From Helicobacter turcicus (GTDB taxonomy: Bacteria; Campylobacterota; Campylobacteria; Campylobacterales; Helicobacteraceae), in contig NZ_JAIGYQ010000002.1 in the NCBI RefSeq assembly GCF_019711685.1, positions 124,001-188,000 on the forward strand: 64,000 nt of DNA, in the 5' to 3' direction. The notes beneath the pieces are model-generated. The model was not told the DNA's origin and searched no databases. It saw nothing but the letters and a program-made list of their open reading frames with translations. The position numbers and the translations under genes were made by a program. Positions 1-8,401 of this stretch are shown in pieces. Each line of letters opens with the position of its first letter. Position 1 is the first letter of the stretch.

Positions 1-232
1 TGAGCCAAAAGGTAAAATGATTCTCTTTAGAAATAATGATACGCCTGGTGTTATCGGATTTATAGGGACAACTTTAGCAAAACACAATATTAATATTGCA
101 GACTTCCGATTAGGACGCTATGGTAAAGAAGCTTTAGCTCTTATTGTGGTTGATGATGCAGTCTCACAAAATGTGCTTGATGAGCTATCTAGTTTGGAAG
201 ATTGCATTTCTATAAAATACGCTGTTTTATAA
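1..232 (+). CDS. serA: D-3-phosphoglycerate dehydrogenase, C-terminal ACT domain (5' end outside window)
   Basis: Only the last ~76 codons are present; the reading frame is open from base 2 and no start belongs to this piece. The fragment is an ACT-type regulatory domain: a beta strand, then NNDTPGVIGFIGTTLAKHN, then NIADFRLGR, which matches the serine-binding domain that ends bacterial SerA. SerA oxidises 3-phosphoglycerate as the first step of serine synthesis in the cytoplasm, and the ACT domain usually mediates serine feedback. The gene converges with ogt and overlaps its stop by a few bases. Another ACT protein is possible, but the motif order fits SerA best. Confidence 0.8.
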   Translation, partial: EPKGKMILFRNNDTPGVIGFIGTTLAKHNINIADFRLGRYGKEALALIVVDDAVSQNVLDELSSLEDCISIKYAVL

Positions 233-778
233 TCTCCATAAGTCCTTTTTGGGCTTATATTCCTCTAGTTTTAATAATTTTATTTTTCTTTGGACGCCAC
301 TTGCATAACCATTTATTGTGCCATTTGCGCTAATGACTCTGTGACAGGGGATAAGGATTGCAATAGGATTGTGATGATTTGCGCCTCCTATAGCGCGTGC
401 TGATTTTGGTTTGCCTAGTGTTTTTGCGACCTCTCCATAGCTTAGAGTTTCTCCATAAGGAATTGTGCGTAAAATTTTCCAAACACTTTGTTGAAATGTT
501 GTGCCTTTTGGATTTAGTGGTAGCGTGAAAGTTTTGCGCATTTTGGAAAAATATTCTTGGAGTTGTGAAAAAGTAGCAAGGGTTAATTGGCTTTGGATTA
601 AAGAGTGTTGCACTAGGATATTTTGAATACTTTGTGTAGAATGCCATTCTGTCAAAGAATTATCAATACAAGAAGCATTAAATACGGAATCCAAAAAGCG
701 AACCTCTAAAATCACTTCCCCATCATCAATCACTAGAATTTTTCCTAGTGGAGAATTTTGGATTCCTCCATACTGCAT
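227..778 (-). CDS. ogt: Methylated-DNA--protein-cysteine methyltransferase
   Basis: This 183-residue protein is a suicide DNA repair enzyme that moves the alkyl group from O6-alkylguanine to its own cysteine. The active-site motif PCHRV lies at residues 144-148 (acceptor Cys145). It is preceded by the DNA-binding helix region (YGEVAKTLGKPKSARAIG) and followed by NGYASGVQRKIKLL, as in Ogt/MGMT. The N-terminal ~85 residues are a weakly conserved ribonuclease-H-like domain, so length and layout match Ogt. The start ATG overlaps the dnaJ stop codon (TAATG), so ogt is translationally coupled downstream of dnaJ. Confidence 0.92.
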   Translation of the reverse strand: MQYGGIQNSPLGKILVIDDGEVILEVRFLDSVFNASCIDNSLTEWHSTQSIQNILVQHSLIQSQLTLATFSQLQEYFSKMRKTFTLPLNPKGTTFQQSVWKILRTIPYGETLSYGEVAKTLGKPKSARAIGGANHHNPIAILIPCHRVISANGTINGYASGVQRKIKLLKLEEYKPKKDLWRL

Positions 779-1893
779 TATTTAAACCAATTTTTAATTT
801 TATCCATTAAGCCTTCATGGCAGGAAATTGGCTTAGAGTTCTCATAGCCAAAAGATTTGTGGAGTTGTGTTAGAAGTTCTAGTTGGCTTTCGTCTAGCTT
901 TTCTGGATAAATGATATTGACAACAGCAATAAAATTTCCTTTCTTGCCACTATTGACGCTCTTAACCCCTTCTCCATAAAATACAAATTGTTGCTTATCT
1001 TTTACGCCAACTGGAATTTTTAGATCTAATTCTTTAGTGAGTGCTGGAATTTTTATGTTTCCACCAAGCATTACAAGAGTGAAAAATACTGGCACTTCAA
1101 GATAAATGTCATTATGGTGGCGAATGAAATGCGCATCTTCTTTAGCAAAAATCTCCAAATACAAATCCCCTCGTGTGCCATCTGGCATTTTATTTCCATG
1201 TCCTTGTATGCGGATTTGATTGTTACTATCCACTCCCTCTGGAATCTTAACTTCAAATTTTTCTTTCTCTTCTTGAAATCCTTTTCCAGAGCATTTCTCG
1301 CATTTCTCTGTCATCATCTGTCCGCTTCCATGGCATTTGGAACAAGTTTGAGCAAAGGTCATAAAGCCTTGTGAAAATGTCTCTCTGCCACTTCCTTTGC
1401 AAGTATTGCAAGTGGTAGTTTTACCATCTTTTGCGCCACTTCCTTTGCACGGAGAACATGCGCTTTTATAGGAGATTTCAATTTCTTTTTTGCATCCAAA
1501 AACCGCTTCTTCAAAGCTTAGTTCAAGCTCCATTGCTAAATCACGCGGATATTTATCACTTCTTCTTTGTTTTGAAGTGCCACCAAACCCTCCAAAACCA
1601 CCACCAAAGACAGAGTTGAAAATATCAAAAATACTACCTTCCATATCGCTAAAACCAAAGCCACTAGATTCTAAACCTTTTTTGCCATAAGCGTCATAGA
1701 TTTGACGTTTTTCTTTATCGCTTAACACTTGATAAGCTTCATTAACTTTTTTGAACATATCTTCGGCGTTTTTATCATCAGGATTTCTATCTGGATGATA
1801 TTTGAGTGCCATTTTGCGGTATGCTTTTTTTACTTCTTCGCCACTTGCTGTGCGCTCAATTTCTAGGATTTCATAGTAATCAAACTCTTCCAA
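778..1893 (-). CDS. dnaJ: Chaperone protein DnaJ
   Basis: This is a full-length class A J-protein of 371 residues, the co-chaperone that stimulates DnaK ATPase and delivers unfolded clients. It has an N-terminal J domain with HPD at 33-35, a Gly/Phe-rich linker (about 78-107), four CxxCxGxG zinc motifs ([32 protein letters not shown]) and C-terminal substrate-binding domains. The start is TTG at 1893, six bases after a GGAG ribosome-binding site; no in-frame ATG lies nearby upstream. ogt follows with a one-base overlap. A TATAAT box lies about 40 bp upstream. Confidence 0.97.
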   Translation of the reverse strand: MEEFDYYEILEIERTASGEEVKKAYRKMALKYHPDRNPDDKNAEDMFKKVNEAYQVLSDKEKRQIYDAYGKKGLESSGFGFSDMEGSIFDIFNSVFGGGFGGFGGTSKQRRSDKYPRDLAMELELSFEEAVFGCKKEIEISYKSACSPCKGSGAKDGKTTTCNTCKGSGRETFSQGFMTFAQTCSKCHGSGQMMTEKCEKCSGKGFQEEKEKFEVKIPEGVDSNNQIRIQGHGNKMPDGTRGDLYLEIFAKEDAHFIRHHNDIYLEVPVFFTLVMLGGNIKIPALTKELDLKIPVGVKDKQQFVFYGEGVKSVNSGKKGNFIAVVNIIYPEKLDESQLELLTQLHKSFGYENSKPISCHEGLMDKIKNWFK

Positions 1894-1931
1894 TAATAAC
1901 TCCTAAATTTAATGCAAAATAAAATTCTGCC

Positions 1932-1937
1932 ATTATA
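1932..1937 (-). promoter_or_regulatory. Probable sigma-70 -10 box for dnaJ-ogt
   Basis: The minus strand reads TATAAT here, which puts a transcript start near 1925 and gives a leader of roughly 30 nt before the TTG start of dnaJ. The surroundings are AT-rich, as at campylobacterotal housekeeping promoters, which often lack a clear -35. I saw no convincing CIRCE or HAIR heat-shock operator. Confidence 0.5.
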
Positions 1938-2029
1938 TCGTAATAAAGTTTTATAAGTGGTTAAATTTTGCCTTTTATAAAGATATCGTTTGCTTGTAAC
2001 AATTTATAAATTCTTAATCATAACTTATT

Positions 2030-2035
2030 TATAAT
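2030..2035 (+). promoter_or_regulatory. Probable sigma-70 -10 box for recR
   Basis: TATAAT lies 33 bp before the recR ATG in the AT-rich gap between the divergent dnaJ and recR genes, implying a leader of about 26 nt. A second candidate, TAATAT at 2039-2044, is slightly closer. Confidence 0.4.
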
Positions 2036-2067
2036 TATTAATATAGTTTAGTTTTGGTGACAGGCAA

Positions 2068-2640
2068 ATGAAATCTTATCCTGAAAATTTTGCAAAACTT
2101 GTGGAATCATTAGAGAGGATTCCAAGCGTTGGGCGAAAATCAGCAATGCGTTTGGCGTATTTTTTGGCATTTGAGGATAAATTTAGTGCTTTGCAAGTGG
2201 CGCATAATATTGAGTGTTGTGTCCATGAGTTACGCACTTGCGAAGAATGTGGGGGGATCACAAATCAAGCAGTGTGTGAGATTTGTTTAGATTCCACACG
2301 CAATAATGGAGAGCTCTGCATTGTGGCAAATCCTAGGGAGATTTTTTTACTAGAGGAGAGCGGAGAGTTTTTTGGGAAGTATTTTGTGCTTAATAGTCTT
2401 GAGAATTTTAATTTAAAGCAGTTGGAGCAGAGTATTACAAAATTTGGGATAAAAGAGATTATTTTTGCATTTAGTCCATCACTTGGAAGTGATAGTGTAA
2501 TGTTATATTTGGAAGATAAATTAGAGAGTTTTGGTTTGCGATTTACCAAAATTGCTCAAGGTGTTCCAACAGGAGTAAGCTTAGAGAATGTGGATCAGCT
2601 CTCCATTATTCGAGCTTTGCAGTCACGCGTGAAGATTTAA
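2068..2640 (+). CDS. recR: Recombination protein RecR
   Basis: RecR (190 residues) works with RecO, and elsewhere RecF, to load RecA on gapped DNA. It has an N-terminal helix-hairpin-helix region (LERIPSVGRKSAMRLAYF), a four-cysteine zinc finger (CEECGGITNQAVCEIC) and a Toprim domain starting GELCIVANPREIFLLEESG, ending in the usual Walker-B-like tail. Length is standard. The ATG start has only a short AGG ahead of it. The antiporter gene follows after 10 bp and may be co-transcribed. Confidence 0.96.
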   Translation: MKSYPENFAKLVESLERIPSVGRKSAMRLAYFLAFEDKFSALQVAHNIECCVHELRTCEECGGITNQAVCEICLDSTRNNGELCIVANPREIFLLEESGEFFGKYFVLNSLENFNLKQLEQSITKFGIKEIIFAFSPSLGSDSVMLYLEDKLESFGLRFTKIAQGVPTGVSLENVDQLSIIRALQSRVKI

Positions 2641-2650
2641 AGGAGAGAGA

Positions 2651-3877
2651 GTGTTAGAGATTATTAATAATTTAAATGTGTATATTGTTGCCATTGGTGT
2701 GATTTTATTTGCAAGTGTGTATGCGAGTAAGATTTCAGAAAAAATTGGATTACCTTTATTATTGATTTTTCTAATTTTAGGGATGCTTTTAGGTAGTGAT
2801 GGAATCGTAGGAATCAAGTTCGATAACACGTTGCTAGCGCAAGCTGTGGGTTCTATTGCACTTATTTTTATTTTGTATAGCGGTGGGCTTGATACACATT
2901 GGGAACAGATTAAGCCTGTGGTGGTTAGCGGTGTGATGTTAGCAACATTAGGTGTTTTAGTTACAGCAATTATTCTTGCTGGATTTTTTTACTCTATGTG
3001 GGAAGTAACACTTTTAGAAGCATTATTGCTTGGCTCTATTGTTTCCTCAACAGATGCAGCAGCGGTTTTTATGGTGCTTCGTTCTCGGGAAATAAAATTA
3101 AAGAATAATATTAAACCTCTTTTAGAGTTGGAATCTGGAAGCAATGATCCTATGGCAATTTTTCTAACTATTACTGTATTACAACTAATTGTAATGCAAG
3201 GGAGCGCAACTATATGGGAATGGCTTATGCAGTTTGTAGGGCAGTTTGCCATTGGTGGGGCGATTGGACTTTTGTGTGGATATGTGTTTCCAAAAATTTG
3301 CTCTAAAGCAAATATTTCACAACCAGGGCTTTATCCTCTTATTAGTATTGCGTGGTTATTTATGGTTTTTGGACTCTCTGCATTACTTGGAGGCAATGGC
3401 TATTTGAGTATTTATATTGCAGGAATTATGACAAATCGCTTTGCTTTTCCTTATAAATCGCATATTATTGCTTTTCATGATGCGATTGCGTGGATGATGC
3501 AAATTGTGGTGTTTTTAGTGCTTGGATTACTTGTGTTTCCTTCGCAGTTGCCAGATGTCGCTTTGCAGGCTTTAGCACTTGTATTTGTGCTAATGTTTAT
3601 TGCGCGTCCATTGGGTGTTTTTACCTCCCTTGCAAAAAGTCGCTATGGAAATAAAGAAAAGTTATTTATCTCTTGGGTAGGTTTGCGTGGAGCAGTTCCT
3701 ATTATCTTAGCAACCTATCCCTTTGTGTATCATTTAGAGCAATCGCAATTTATCTTTAATGTGGTGTTTTTTATGGTGTTTATTTCTGTGTTGGTGCAAG
3801 GAATGACATTAGGGGTTGTGGCGAGGACTTTAGGGATTGTGGAAAATCAAAATACGGAATCCAAAAAGGATTCTTAA
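2651..3877 (+). CDS. NhaP2/CvrA-type potassium/proton antiporter (CPA1 family)
   Basis: This 408-residue inner-membrane protein has about 12 hydrophobic segments. Family signatures include GLPLLLIFLILGMLLGSDG near the N-terminus, the SSTDAAAVF segment with the ion-binding Asp in the fifth helix, LESGSNDPMAIFLT, and WVGLRGAVPIILATYP near the end. These place it in CPA1 with NhaP2/CvrA, which exchange K+ (or Na+) for H+ and affect osmotic or volume balance. The C-terminus is short, so the cytoplasmic TrkA-C extension of E. coli CvrA is missing. The start is GTG, five bases after AAGGAG. The true cation cannot be read from the sequence. Confidence 0.82.
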   Translation: MLEIINNLNVYIVAIGVILFASVYASKISEKIGLPLLLIFLILGMLLGSDGIVGIKFDNTLLAQAVGSIALIFILYSGGLDTHWEQIKPVVVSGVMLATLGVLVTAIILAGFFYSMWEVTLLEALLLGSIVSSTDAAAVFMVLRSREIKLKNNIKPLLELESGSNDPMAIFLTITVLQLIVMQGSATIWEWLMQFVGQFAIGGAIGLLCGYVFPKICSKANISQPGLYPLISIAWLFMVFGLSALLGGNGYLSIYIAGIMTNRFAFPYKSHIIAFHDAIAWMMQIVVFLVLGLLVFPSQLPDVALQALALVFVLMFIARPLGVFTSLAKSRYGNKEKLFISWVGLRGAVPIILATYPFVYHLEQSQFIFNVVFFMVFISVLVQGMTLGVVARTLGIVENQNTESKKDS

Positions 3878-3880
3878 ATT

Positions 3881-4759
3881 TTAAAGATTGTCTTTAAAAA
3901 TAAATTCACTTGGCTCACTAGATATGAAATCATAACCTAGCAAGGCGACGTGGTGTGCGTGGAGTAAAATACGACTTGAGGGCTTTCCTCCATAGAGAAC
4001 ATCGCCGATGATTGGGTGTTTGATGTGGGCTAAGTGGGCACGAATTTGATGTGTTTTTCCTGTTTTTATTTGCACATTTAGTTTTGTTTTTTTGCCAAAG
4101 ATTTCAAGGGGTGTGATATGCGTAATAGCCCTTTGTCCTTCTTTGGTCTTGCTAACACTTACTTTAGCGCACTTGCCTTTTTTAATAATCAAGGGTGCTG
4201 TAATCTCACACTCTTCATCTAAGATTCCTTCTACAATGGCGGTGTATTGTTTTAAAACTTGGAATTGCTTAAAGGCTTCTTTAGCTTCTAGGTGAAAGGG
4301 GCTATTATCTTTAACTAGCAATAAGATTCCGCTTGTTTCTTTGTCTAAGCGATGTAAAAGTGTCCATTGTGGATAGTTTTTAGCAACTTCTTCGCTTGTC
4401 AAAAAGGCTGGTTTTTCAAGGGCTAAAATATTCTTATCTTGAAAAATTTCTTTAATGCTTTGGATTTGTTGAATGCTAAAGCGTGTGTTTGGGGCAAGGA
4501 GACCTCGTGCAATTAAGATTTTTTTACCCTTAATACTTACTAATCCTTTGTCTATGAGGCTCTTTGCTTCATTATTAGAAATATTTTCTTGTAGAGCTAG
4601 AAGTTTGTAAGCTTTTTGGGTATTTTTTGGAGTCTTTGGGGATTGTGCTTGTTTGTTGGAGGTTTTTTTAAAACTTTGTTTGGAATCCCTTTTTATATTC
4701 TTGGGTATTTTCTTAGATAGGATACTTTTTTGAGTTTTTGGGAGTTTATTGGATTGCAT
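3881..4759 (-). CDS. RluA-family RNA pseudouridine synthase with a lysine-rich N-terminal extension
   Basis: The catalytic domain converts uridine to pseudouridine in rRNA or tRNA. It carries the RluA motif HRLDKETSGILLL with the catalytic Asp139 and the later block KTGKTHQIRAHLAHIKHPIIGD. An S4-like RNA-binding segment precedes it (about 53-85). The first ~50 residues are low-complexity and basic (Lys, Ser, Gln, Thr) and belong to no domain I recognise; they may be an RNA-binding tail. The ATG overlaps the waaA stop (TAATG). Order with waaA, flgZ, nif3-like and glyQ matches H. pylori HP0956-HP0960. The modified base is not predictable here. Confidence 0.88.
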   Translation of the reverse strand: MQSNKLPKTQKSILSKKIPKNIKRDSKQSFKKTSNKQAQSPKTPKNTQKAYKLLALQENISNNEAKSLIDKGLVSIKGKKILIARGLLAPNTRFSIQQIQSIKEIFQDKNILALEKPAFLTSEEVAKNYPQWTLLHRLDKETSGILLLVKDNSPFHLEAKEAFKQFQVLKQYTAIVEGILDEECEITAPLIIKKGKCAKVSVSKTKEGQRAITHITPLEIFGKKTKLNVQIKTGKTHQIRAHLAHIKHPIIGDVLYGGKPSSRILLHAHHVALLGYDFISSEPSEFIFKDNL

Positions 4760-6027
4760 TAAGATTCCTTTATGCTTTGAATGATTTTTGTAATATCAAG
4801 ATTTTGCGTGATATAAGAGTTTTTTAGTGGGTTTTGTAAAACTTTTGTAAGTGCTTCTATTTCACAAATTACGCAGTTTTTTATGCTGGAGAATAATGCT
4901 TCTTGATTAAAAATATAAGGACCGCTAATTAACTTTGTGTGAAAATAGGCAGGTTCAATAGGATTATGTCCACCGATATTTGGCAGAAAACTTCCACCTA
5001 AAATCACGGTATCTGCTATTGCATAGAGATTATTGAGTTCTCCTAGAGAATCCAATAGAATAAAAGGAGCATTTAGTGCATTTTGTATGCCTTGTGCAGA
5101 GGTTTTTTGTAATAATGGGAGATTATTGGTTGTTAAAATTTTGTTTAATTTTTGTTCAACTTCTAAAAAACGTTCTGGATGACGTGGAGCAAAAAGAAAA
5201 TGAGGTGTATTTTTGGGTAAATTTTGATGAGAGTTTTTTTCTGTATTTTGTGCAATGCATTGTGAAGTTGGTCTTGTATTTTTTTTAAAAAAGGATTCTA
5301 AAATACTTTTTAAAATTAACACTTCTTCACTTTGATTATTTTTGCCATGTGTGCTAGCAATTACCCATAAAGGCGTATTAAGGGCGGTATAGTGTGTACT
5401 AACTTGTGGGATTTCGGCTAATTTTAGGTTTCCAAAAACTTCCACATTTTGAGCTCCTAAAGATTCTAAGCGTTCTTTGTCAGTTTGACTTTGACAAAAC
5501 ACTTTTTGGATAGTGCTAAAAAGTCTTGTGTAAAAAAAACAGAATCGTAAATAGCGTGGATAGGAACGTGTGGAGATTCTAGCATTTATTAGCAGTGTTT
5601 TTGCTCCCTTTAAATGTGCGCAAAATAGGGGCATTAGCCAGAGTTCAGCTTCTGTTAGAGTTAAGCTAATGATTTCTTTGCCTTTTAACCAAAAAGGAAT
5701 AAAGCTCTCAAAGGGCAAATAGGTAATGGTGCAGTTTGGATAAAGTTTGTTTGCAAGTGTGAAACCTGTTTGTGTGGTTGTGGTGAGTAGAATTTTTTGA
5801 TTCGCTGCTAGGGAGTTTTCAAGAGTGCTAATAATATTTTGTAAGGATCTTACTTCGCCAAAGGAGCAGGCGTGAATCCAATAATATCTCCCCTTTGGTA
5901 AAAGTGCGGGAATAAAAAAACGCTTTTTTAAAGAAGTGTTGTATTTTTGCTTAAAACTTAAAAAAAAGAGAAATGGCAAGGCGCAAAAGTGTGCCACACA
6001 CATTAGAATATAATAGCCATAAACCAT
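4759..6027 (-). CDS. waaA: 3-deoxy-D-manno-octulosonic acid transferase
   Basis: WaaA (KdtA), 422 residues, transfers Kdo from CMP-Kdo to lipid A precursor at the cytoplasmic face of the inner membrane. An N-terminal hydrophobic segment (about 1-24) anchors it. The GT-B domains contain the family blocks YWIHACSFGEVRS, LLTTTTQTGF and LGGSFLPNIGGHNPIEPA, the last holding the glycosyltransferase Glu. The gene starts 11 bp after flgZ without an obvious Shine-Dalgarno, so translation may be coupled. The pseudouridine synthase gene follows with a one-base overlap. Confidence 0.93.
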   Translation of the reverse strand: MVYGYYILMCVAHFCALPFLFFLSFKQKYNTSLKKRFFIPALLPKGRYYWIHACSFGEVRSLQNIISTLENSLAANQKILLTTTTQTGFTLANKLYPNCTITYLPFESFIPFWLKGKEIISLTLTEAELWLMPLFCAHLKGAKTLLINARISTRSYPRYLRFCFFYTRLFSTIQKVFCQSQTDKERLESLGAQNVEVFGNLKLAEIPQVSTHYTALNTPLWVIASTHGKNNQSEEVLILKSILESFFKKNTRPTSQCIAQNTEKNSHQNLPKNTPHFLFAPRHPERFLEVEQKLNKILTTNNLPLLQKTSAQGIQNALNAPFILLDSLGELNNLYAIADTVILGGSFLPNIGGHNPIEPAYFHTKLISGPYIFNQEALFSSIKNCVICEIEALTKVLQNPLKNSYITQNLDITKIIQSIKES

Positions 6028-6038
6028 ACATTAAGGGA

Positions 6039-6749
6039 TTAATTTTCAACTTGATTGTATAAGATTCTGCCACAATGTGGGCAAGTGGTGATGTCATCTG
6101 AGCGGATTACATCAGAGTAGATCTTGTCATTTAAGCGAATGAAGCAACCTCCACAAGCTTGGCGTGTAACAGGAACAACACTTGTGTTTTTTGCCCATTT
6201 GCGGATTTTCTCATAAAAAGAGATAATCTTTCTGTCCATTTTGCTAACAAGTCCTTCTTTTTGGGTGAAGACTTTTTTTTGTGCATCTTTGACTTTTTGT
6301 ACTTCTACTTCTACTTTTTGTGCCACTTCTTTTTGGTTTTCTTTTAATGCTTTAATGTTGTCTTCTAGCTCTTTTAGAGCTTCTTTTTTATTGTCTAATA
6401 TCCCATTTAATCGCGCAATTTCTTCATTGGCAAAGGTAATTTGTTCTTTTGCTAATTCTTCTTCTAGGCTTAGAGCTTTGCTTTCCTTTTCAGTTTTGAT
6501 CAATTTTGTTTTATTAGCGATTTCTTCAAGTTTTAGTGATAAATCCTCTAAGTGATTTTCATTTTTTTGAATTGAGAGTGAAATGTCGCGAGAAGTGACG
6601 TTTAACTCCTCTGCTTGGTTGTTTAGTTTGGCTTCTTCTTCTTCCATAGTGGTTAGTTCTTTTTTAGCTTCTTTAATGCGCGGTTCAAAAGAATCAATTT
6701 CTTTATCTAAGTTTGCGATTTCTATTAACTGGCTTAAATGTTTATTCAT
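6039..6749 (-). CDS. flgZ: Coiled-coil zinc-ribbon protein, HP0958/FlgZ-like RpoN-associated flagellar regulator
   Basis: A 236-residue protein with a long heptad-rich coiled coil (about 10-175, Glu/Lys/Leu-rich) and a C-terminal zinc ribbon with two CxxC pairs (CGGC and CPHC, about 195-227). This is the architecture of H. pylori HP0958, which is known to stabilise sigma-54 (RpoN) and to bind flaA mRNA. A TTG start 12 bases earlier is possible, but the ATG at 6749 sits six bases after GGAG and is preferred. Gene order matches HP0957-HP0960. The two sigma-54 promoters in this window fit a flagellar role. Confidence 0.88.
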   Translation of the reverse strand: MNKHLSQLIEIANLDKEIDSFEPRIKEAKKELTTMEEEEAKLNNQAEELNVTSRDISLSIQKNENHLEDLSLKLEEIANKTKLIKTEKESKALSLEEELAKEQITFANEEIARLNGILDNKKEALKELEDNIKALKENQKEVAQKVEVEVQKVKDAQKKVFTQKEGLVSKMDRKIISFYEKIRKWAKNTSVVPVTRQACGGCFIRLNDKIYSDVIRSDDITTCPHCGRILYNQVEN

Positions 6750-6772
6750 TAACAGCTCCAAAGGTAAATTAT

Positions 6773-7501
6773 TTAGACAAAATTAAAGGGATTTTGTGAA
6801 TTTGAAATTATAGCTTTATAGCCATGATTTGTCAAAATCTGGGACAAAATTTCCCCAAAATAGCACTCTAATTCATAATGCCCGCAGTCAATGATATTGA
6901 TCCCTAGAGCTTGTGCTTCCATTGCTTCATGGTATTTCACATCGCCAGTAATTAGGCAATCCATCTCACTTAGTTCTCCAACAAAGCTTCCACCACTTCC
7001 AGTAATTAAGGCAACTCTTTGAGGTTTTTTAAAATTACCTTGAGTGAATTTTAAAAAGGGAATCGTAAATTTTTCTTTTATGTGTTTTAGGAGTGAATCT
7101 ATGGAATCATTCCAAAGAAAACGCACTGCAAAATTTTCTTTCTCATAAGTCCTAATGCCTAACTTTTCACGTACAACATAATCACCAAAATGTGTTTTAT
7201 CAAAGTTTGTGTGCATTGCGATGAGTTGAATCTCTTTTTTTATTGCACACTCTAGCAGTTTGGCGGGATATTGTGTAAAGTTTAGAGATTTTAGTGGAGA
7301 GAAAATCAAAGGGTGGTGTGTGATAAGTAGTGAATTAGATTCCAACTTTTCTAGGATTTCTAAAGTTGCTTCAAGACTAAGGTAGATTTGACGAAACTCC
7401 GCATTTGGTGCGCCTAGAATTAGTCCGGAGTTGTCCCACTTTTCTTGTAATGCAAAAGGGCTAATGGAATCTAAAATTTCTAAAAGCTCAAAAGTTTGCA
7501 T
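6773..7501 (-). CDS. Nif3-like dinuclear metal centre protein (YbgI/GTP cyclohydrolase 1 type 2 homologue)
   Basis: 242 residues, the compact form of the Nif3/YbgI/DUF34 family, which forms toroidal hexamers with a two-metal site. Expected ligands are visible: LLITHHPLIFSPLKSL, then AMHTNFD, and near the C-terminus NIIDCGHYELE. The start of the fold, WDNSGLILG, is typical. The cellular function of the family is unsettled, and the old name GTP cyclohydrolase 1 type 2 should not be taken as activity. It sits three bases after glyQ and just before flgZ, as in H. pylori. Confidence 0.88.
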   Translation of the reverse strand: MQTFELLEILDSISPFALQEKWDNSGLILGAPNAEFRQIYLSLEATLEILEKLESNSLLITHHPLIFSPLKSLNFTQYPAKLLECAIKKEIQLIAMHTNFDKTHFGDYVVREKLGIRTYEKENFAVRFLWNDSIDSLLKHIKEKFTIPFLKFTQGNFKKPQRVALITGSGGSFVGELSEMDCLITGDVKYHEAMEAQALGINIIDCGHYELECYFGEILSQILTNHGYKAIISNSQNPFNFV

Positions 7502-7504
7502 TTG

Positions 7505-8392
7505 TTAATTTTTATTCTCTCGAGTTTTTTCTAAGCGCTCTTGACGCAGAGTTTCTTGCTCTTTGTAAAGCATTGCGCAAGCTTTTGCAAGTTCGCGAAT
7601 CTTTAGAATATAGTTTTGACGCTCGGTTGCAGAAATTGCCTTTCTTGCATCAAGCACATTAAAGAGATGACTTGCAAACATCACGCAATCATATGCCGGT
7701 AATGGTAATCCAGCCTCAAGTGCGCAATTGCCTTCTTGTTGCATTTTAGTAAAAAACTCAAAAAGCATTGTTGTATCTGCTATTTCAAAATTGTATTTTG
7801 AAAATTCATACTCTCCTTCTAAATGCACATCTGCATAAGTATAATTTAGATTCCATTTAATATCAAATACATTTTCCACACCTTGTAGATACATTGCTAA
7901 GCGCTCTGTTCCATAGGTAATCTCCACTGCCACTGGGTCGCACGCAATTCCACCAACTTGTTGAAAATAGGTAAATTGTGTTACCTCCATTCCATCAAGC
8001 CATACTTCCCAGCCTAACCCCCAAGCACCAAGTGTTGGGGATTCCCAATTATCTTCAATAAAGCGCACATCATGGTCTTTTAGATTTAAGCCTAAATATT
8101 CTAAGCTTTTTAAATAAAGTTCTTGGATATTATTTGGACTAGGTTTAATCAAAACTTGGAATTGATAGTAGCTTCCTAATCTATTTGGATTTTCTCCATA
8201 GCGTCCATCTGTTGGTCTACGTGAAGGAGCTACATAAGCCACGCTCCAAGGTTTAGAATCTAAACTTCTAAGAAGTGTTGCAGGATGAAATGTCCCAGCT
8301 CCTGCAGGAATATCATAAGGTTGGATAATAAGGCAACCTTGCTTATGCCAAAATTCTTGCAATCTTAAAAGTAGGTCAGAAAAATAAAGCAT
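7505..8392 (-). CDS. glyQ: Glycine--tRNA ligase alpha subunit
   Basis: 295 residues, the catalytic subunit of the bacterial alpha2beta2 glycyl-tRNA synthetase (class II). The N-terminus ([18 protein letters not shown]) and the blocks [30 protein letters not shown] and [14 protein letters not shown] are characteristic. It forms glycyl adenylate and charges tRNA-Gly with GlyS, which is not in this window. The ATG follows AAGGATTTATA. It lies 9 bp after thrC in one apparent operon with nif3-like, flgZ and waaA. Confidence 0.97.
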   Translation of the reverse strand: MLYFSDLLLRLQEFWHKQGCLIIQPYDIPAGAGTFHPATLLRSLDSKPWSVAYVAPSRRPTDGRYGENPNRLGSYYQFQVLIKPSPNNIQELYLKSLEYLGLNLKDHDVRFIEDNWESPTLGAWGLGWEVWLDGMEVTQFTYFQQVGGIACDPVAVEITYGTERLAMYLQGVENVFDIKWNLNYTYADVHLEGEYEFSKYNFEIADTTMLFEFFTKMQQEGNCALEAGLPLPAYDCVMFASHLFNVLDARKAISATERQNYILKIRELAKACAMLYKEQETLRQERLEKTRENKN

Positions 8393-8401
8393 TATAAATC
8401 C

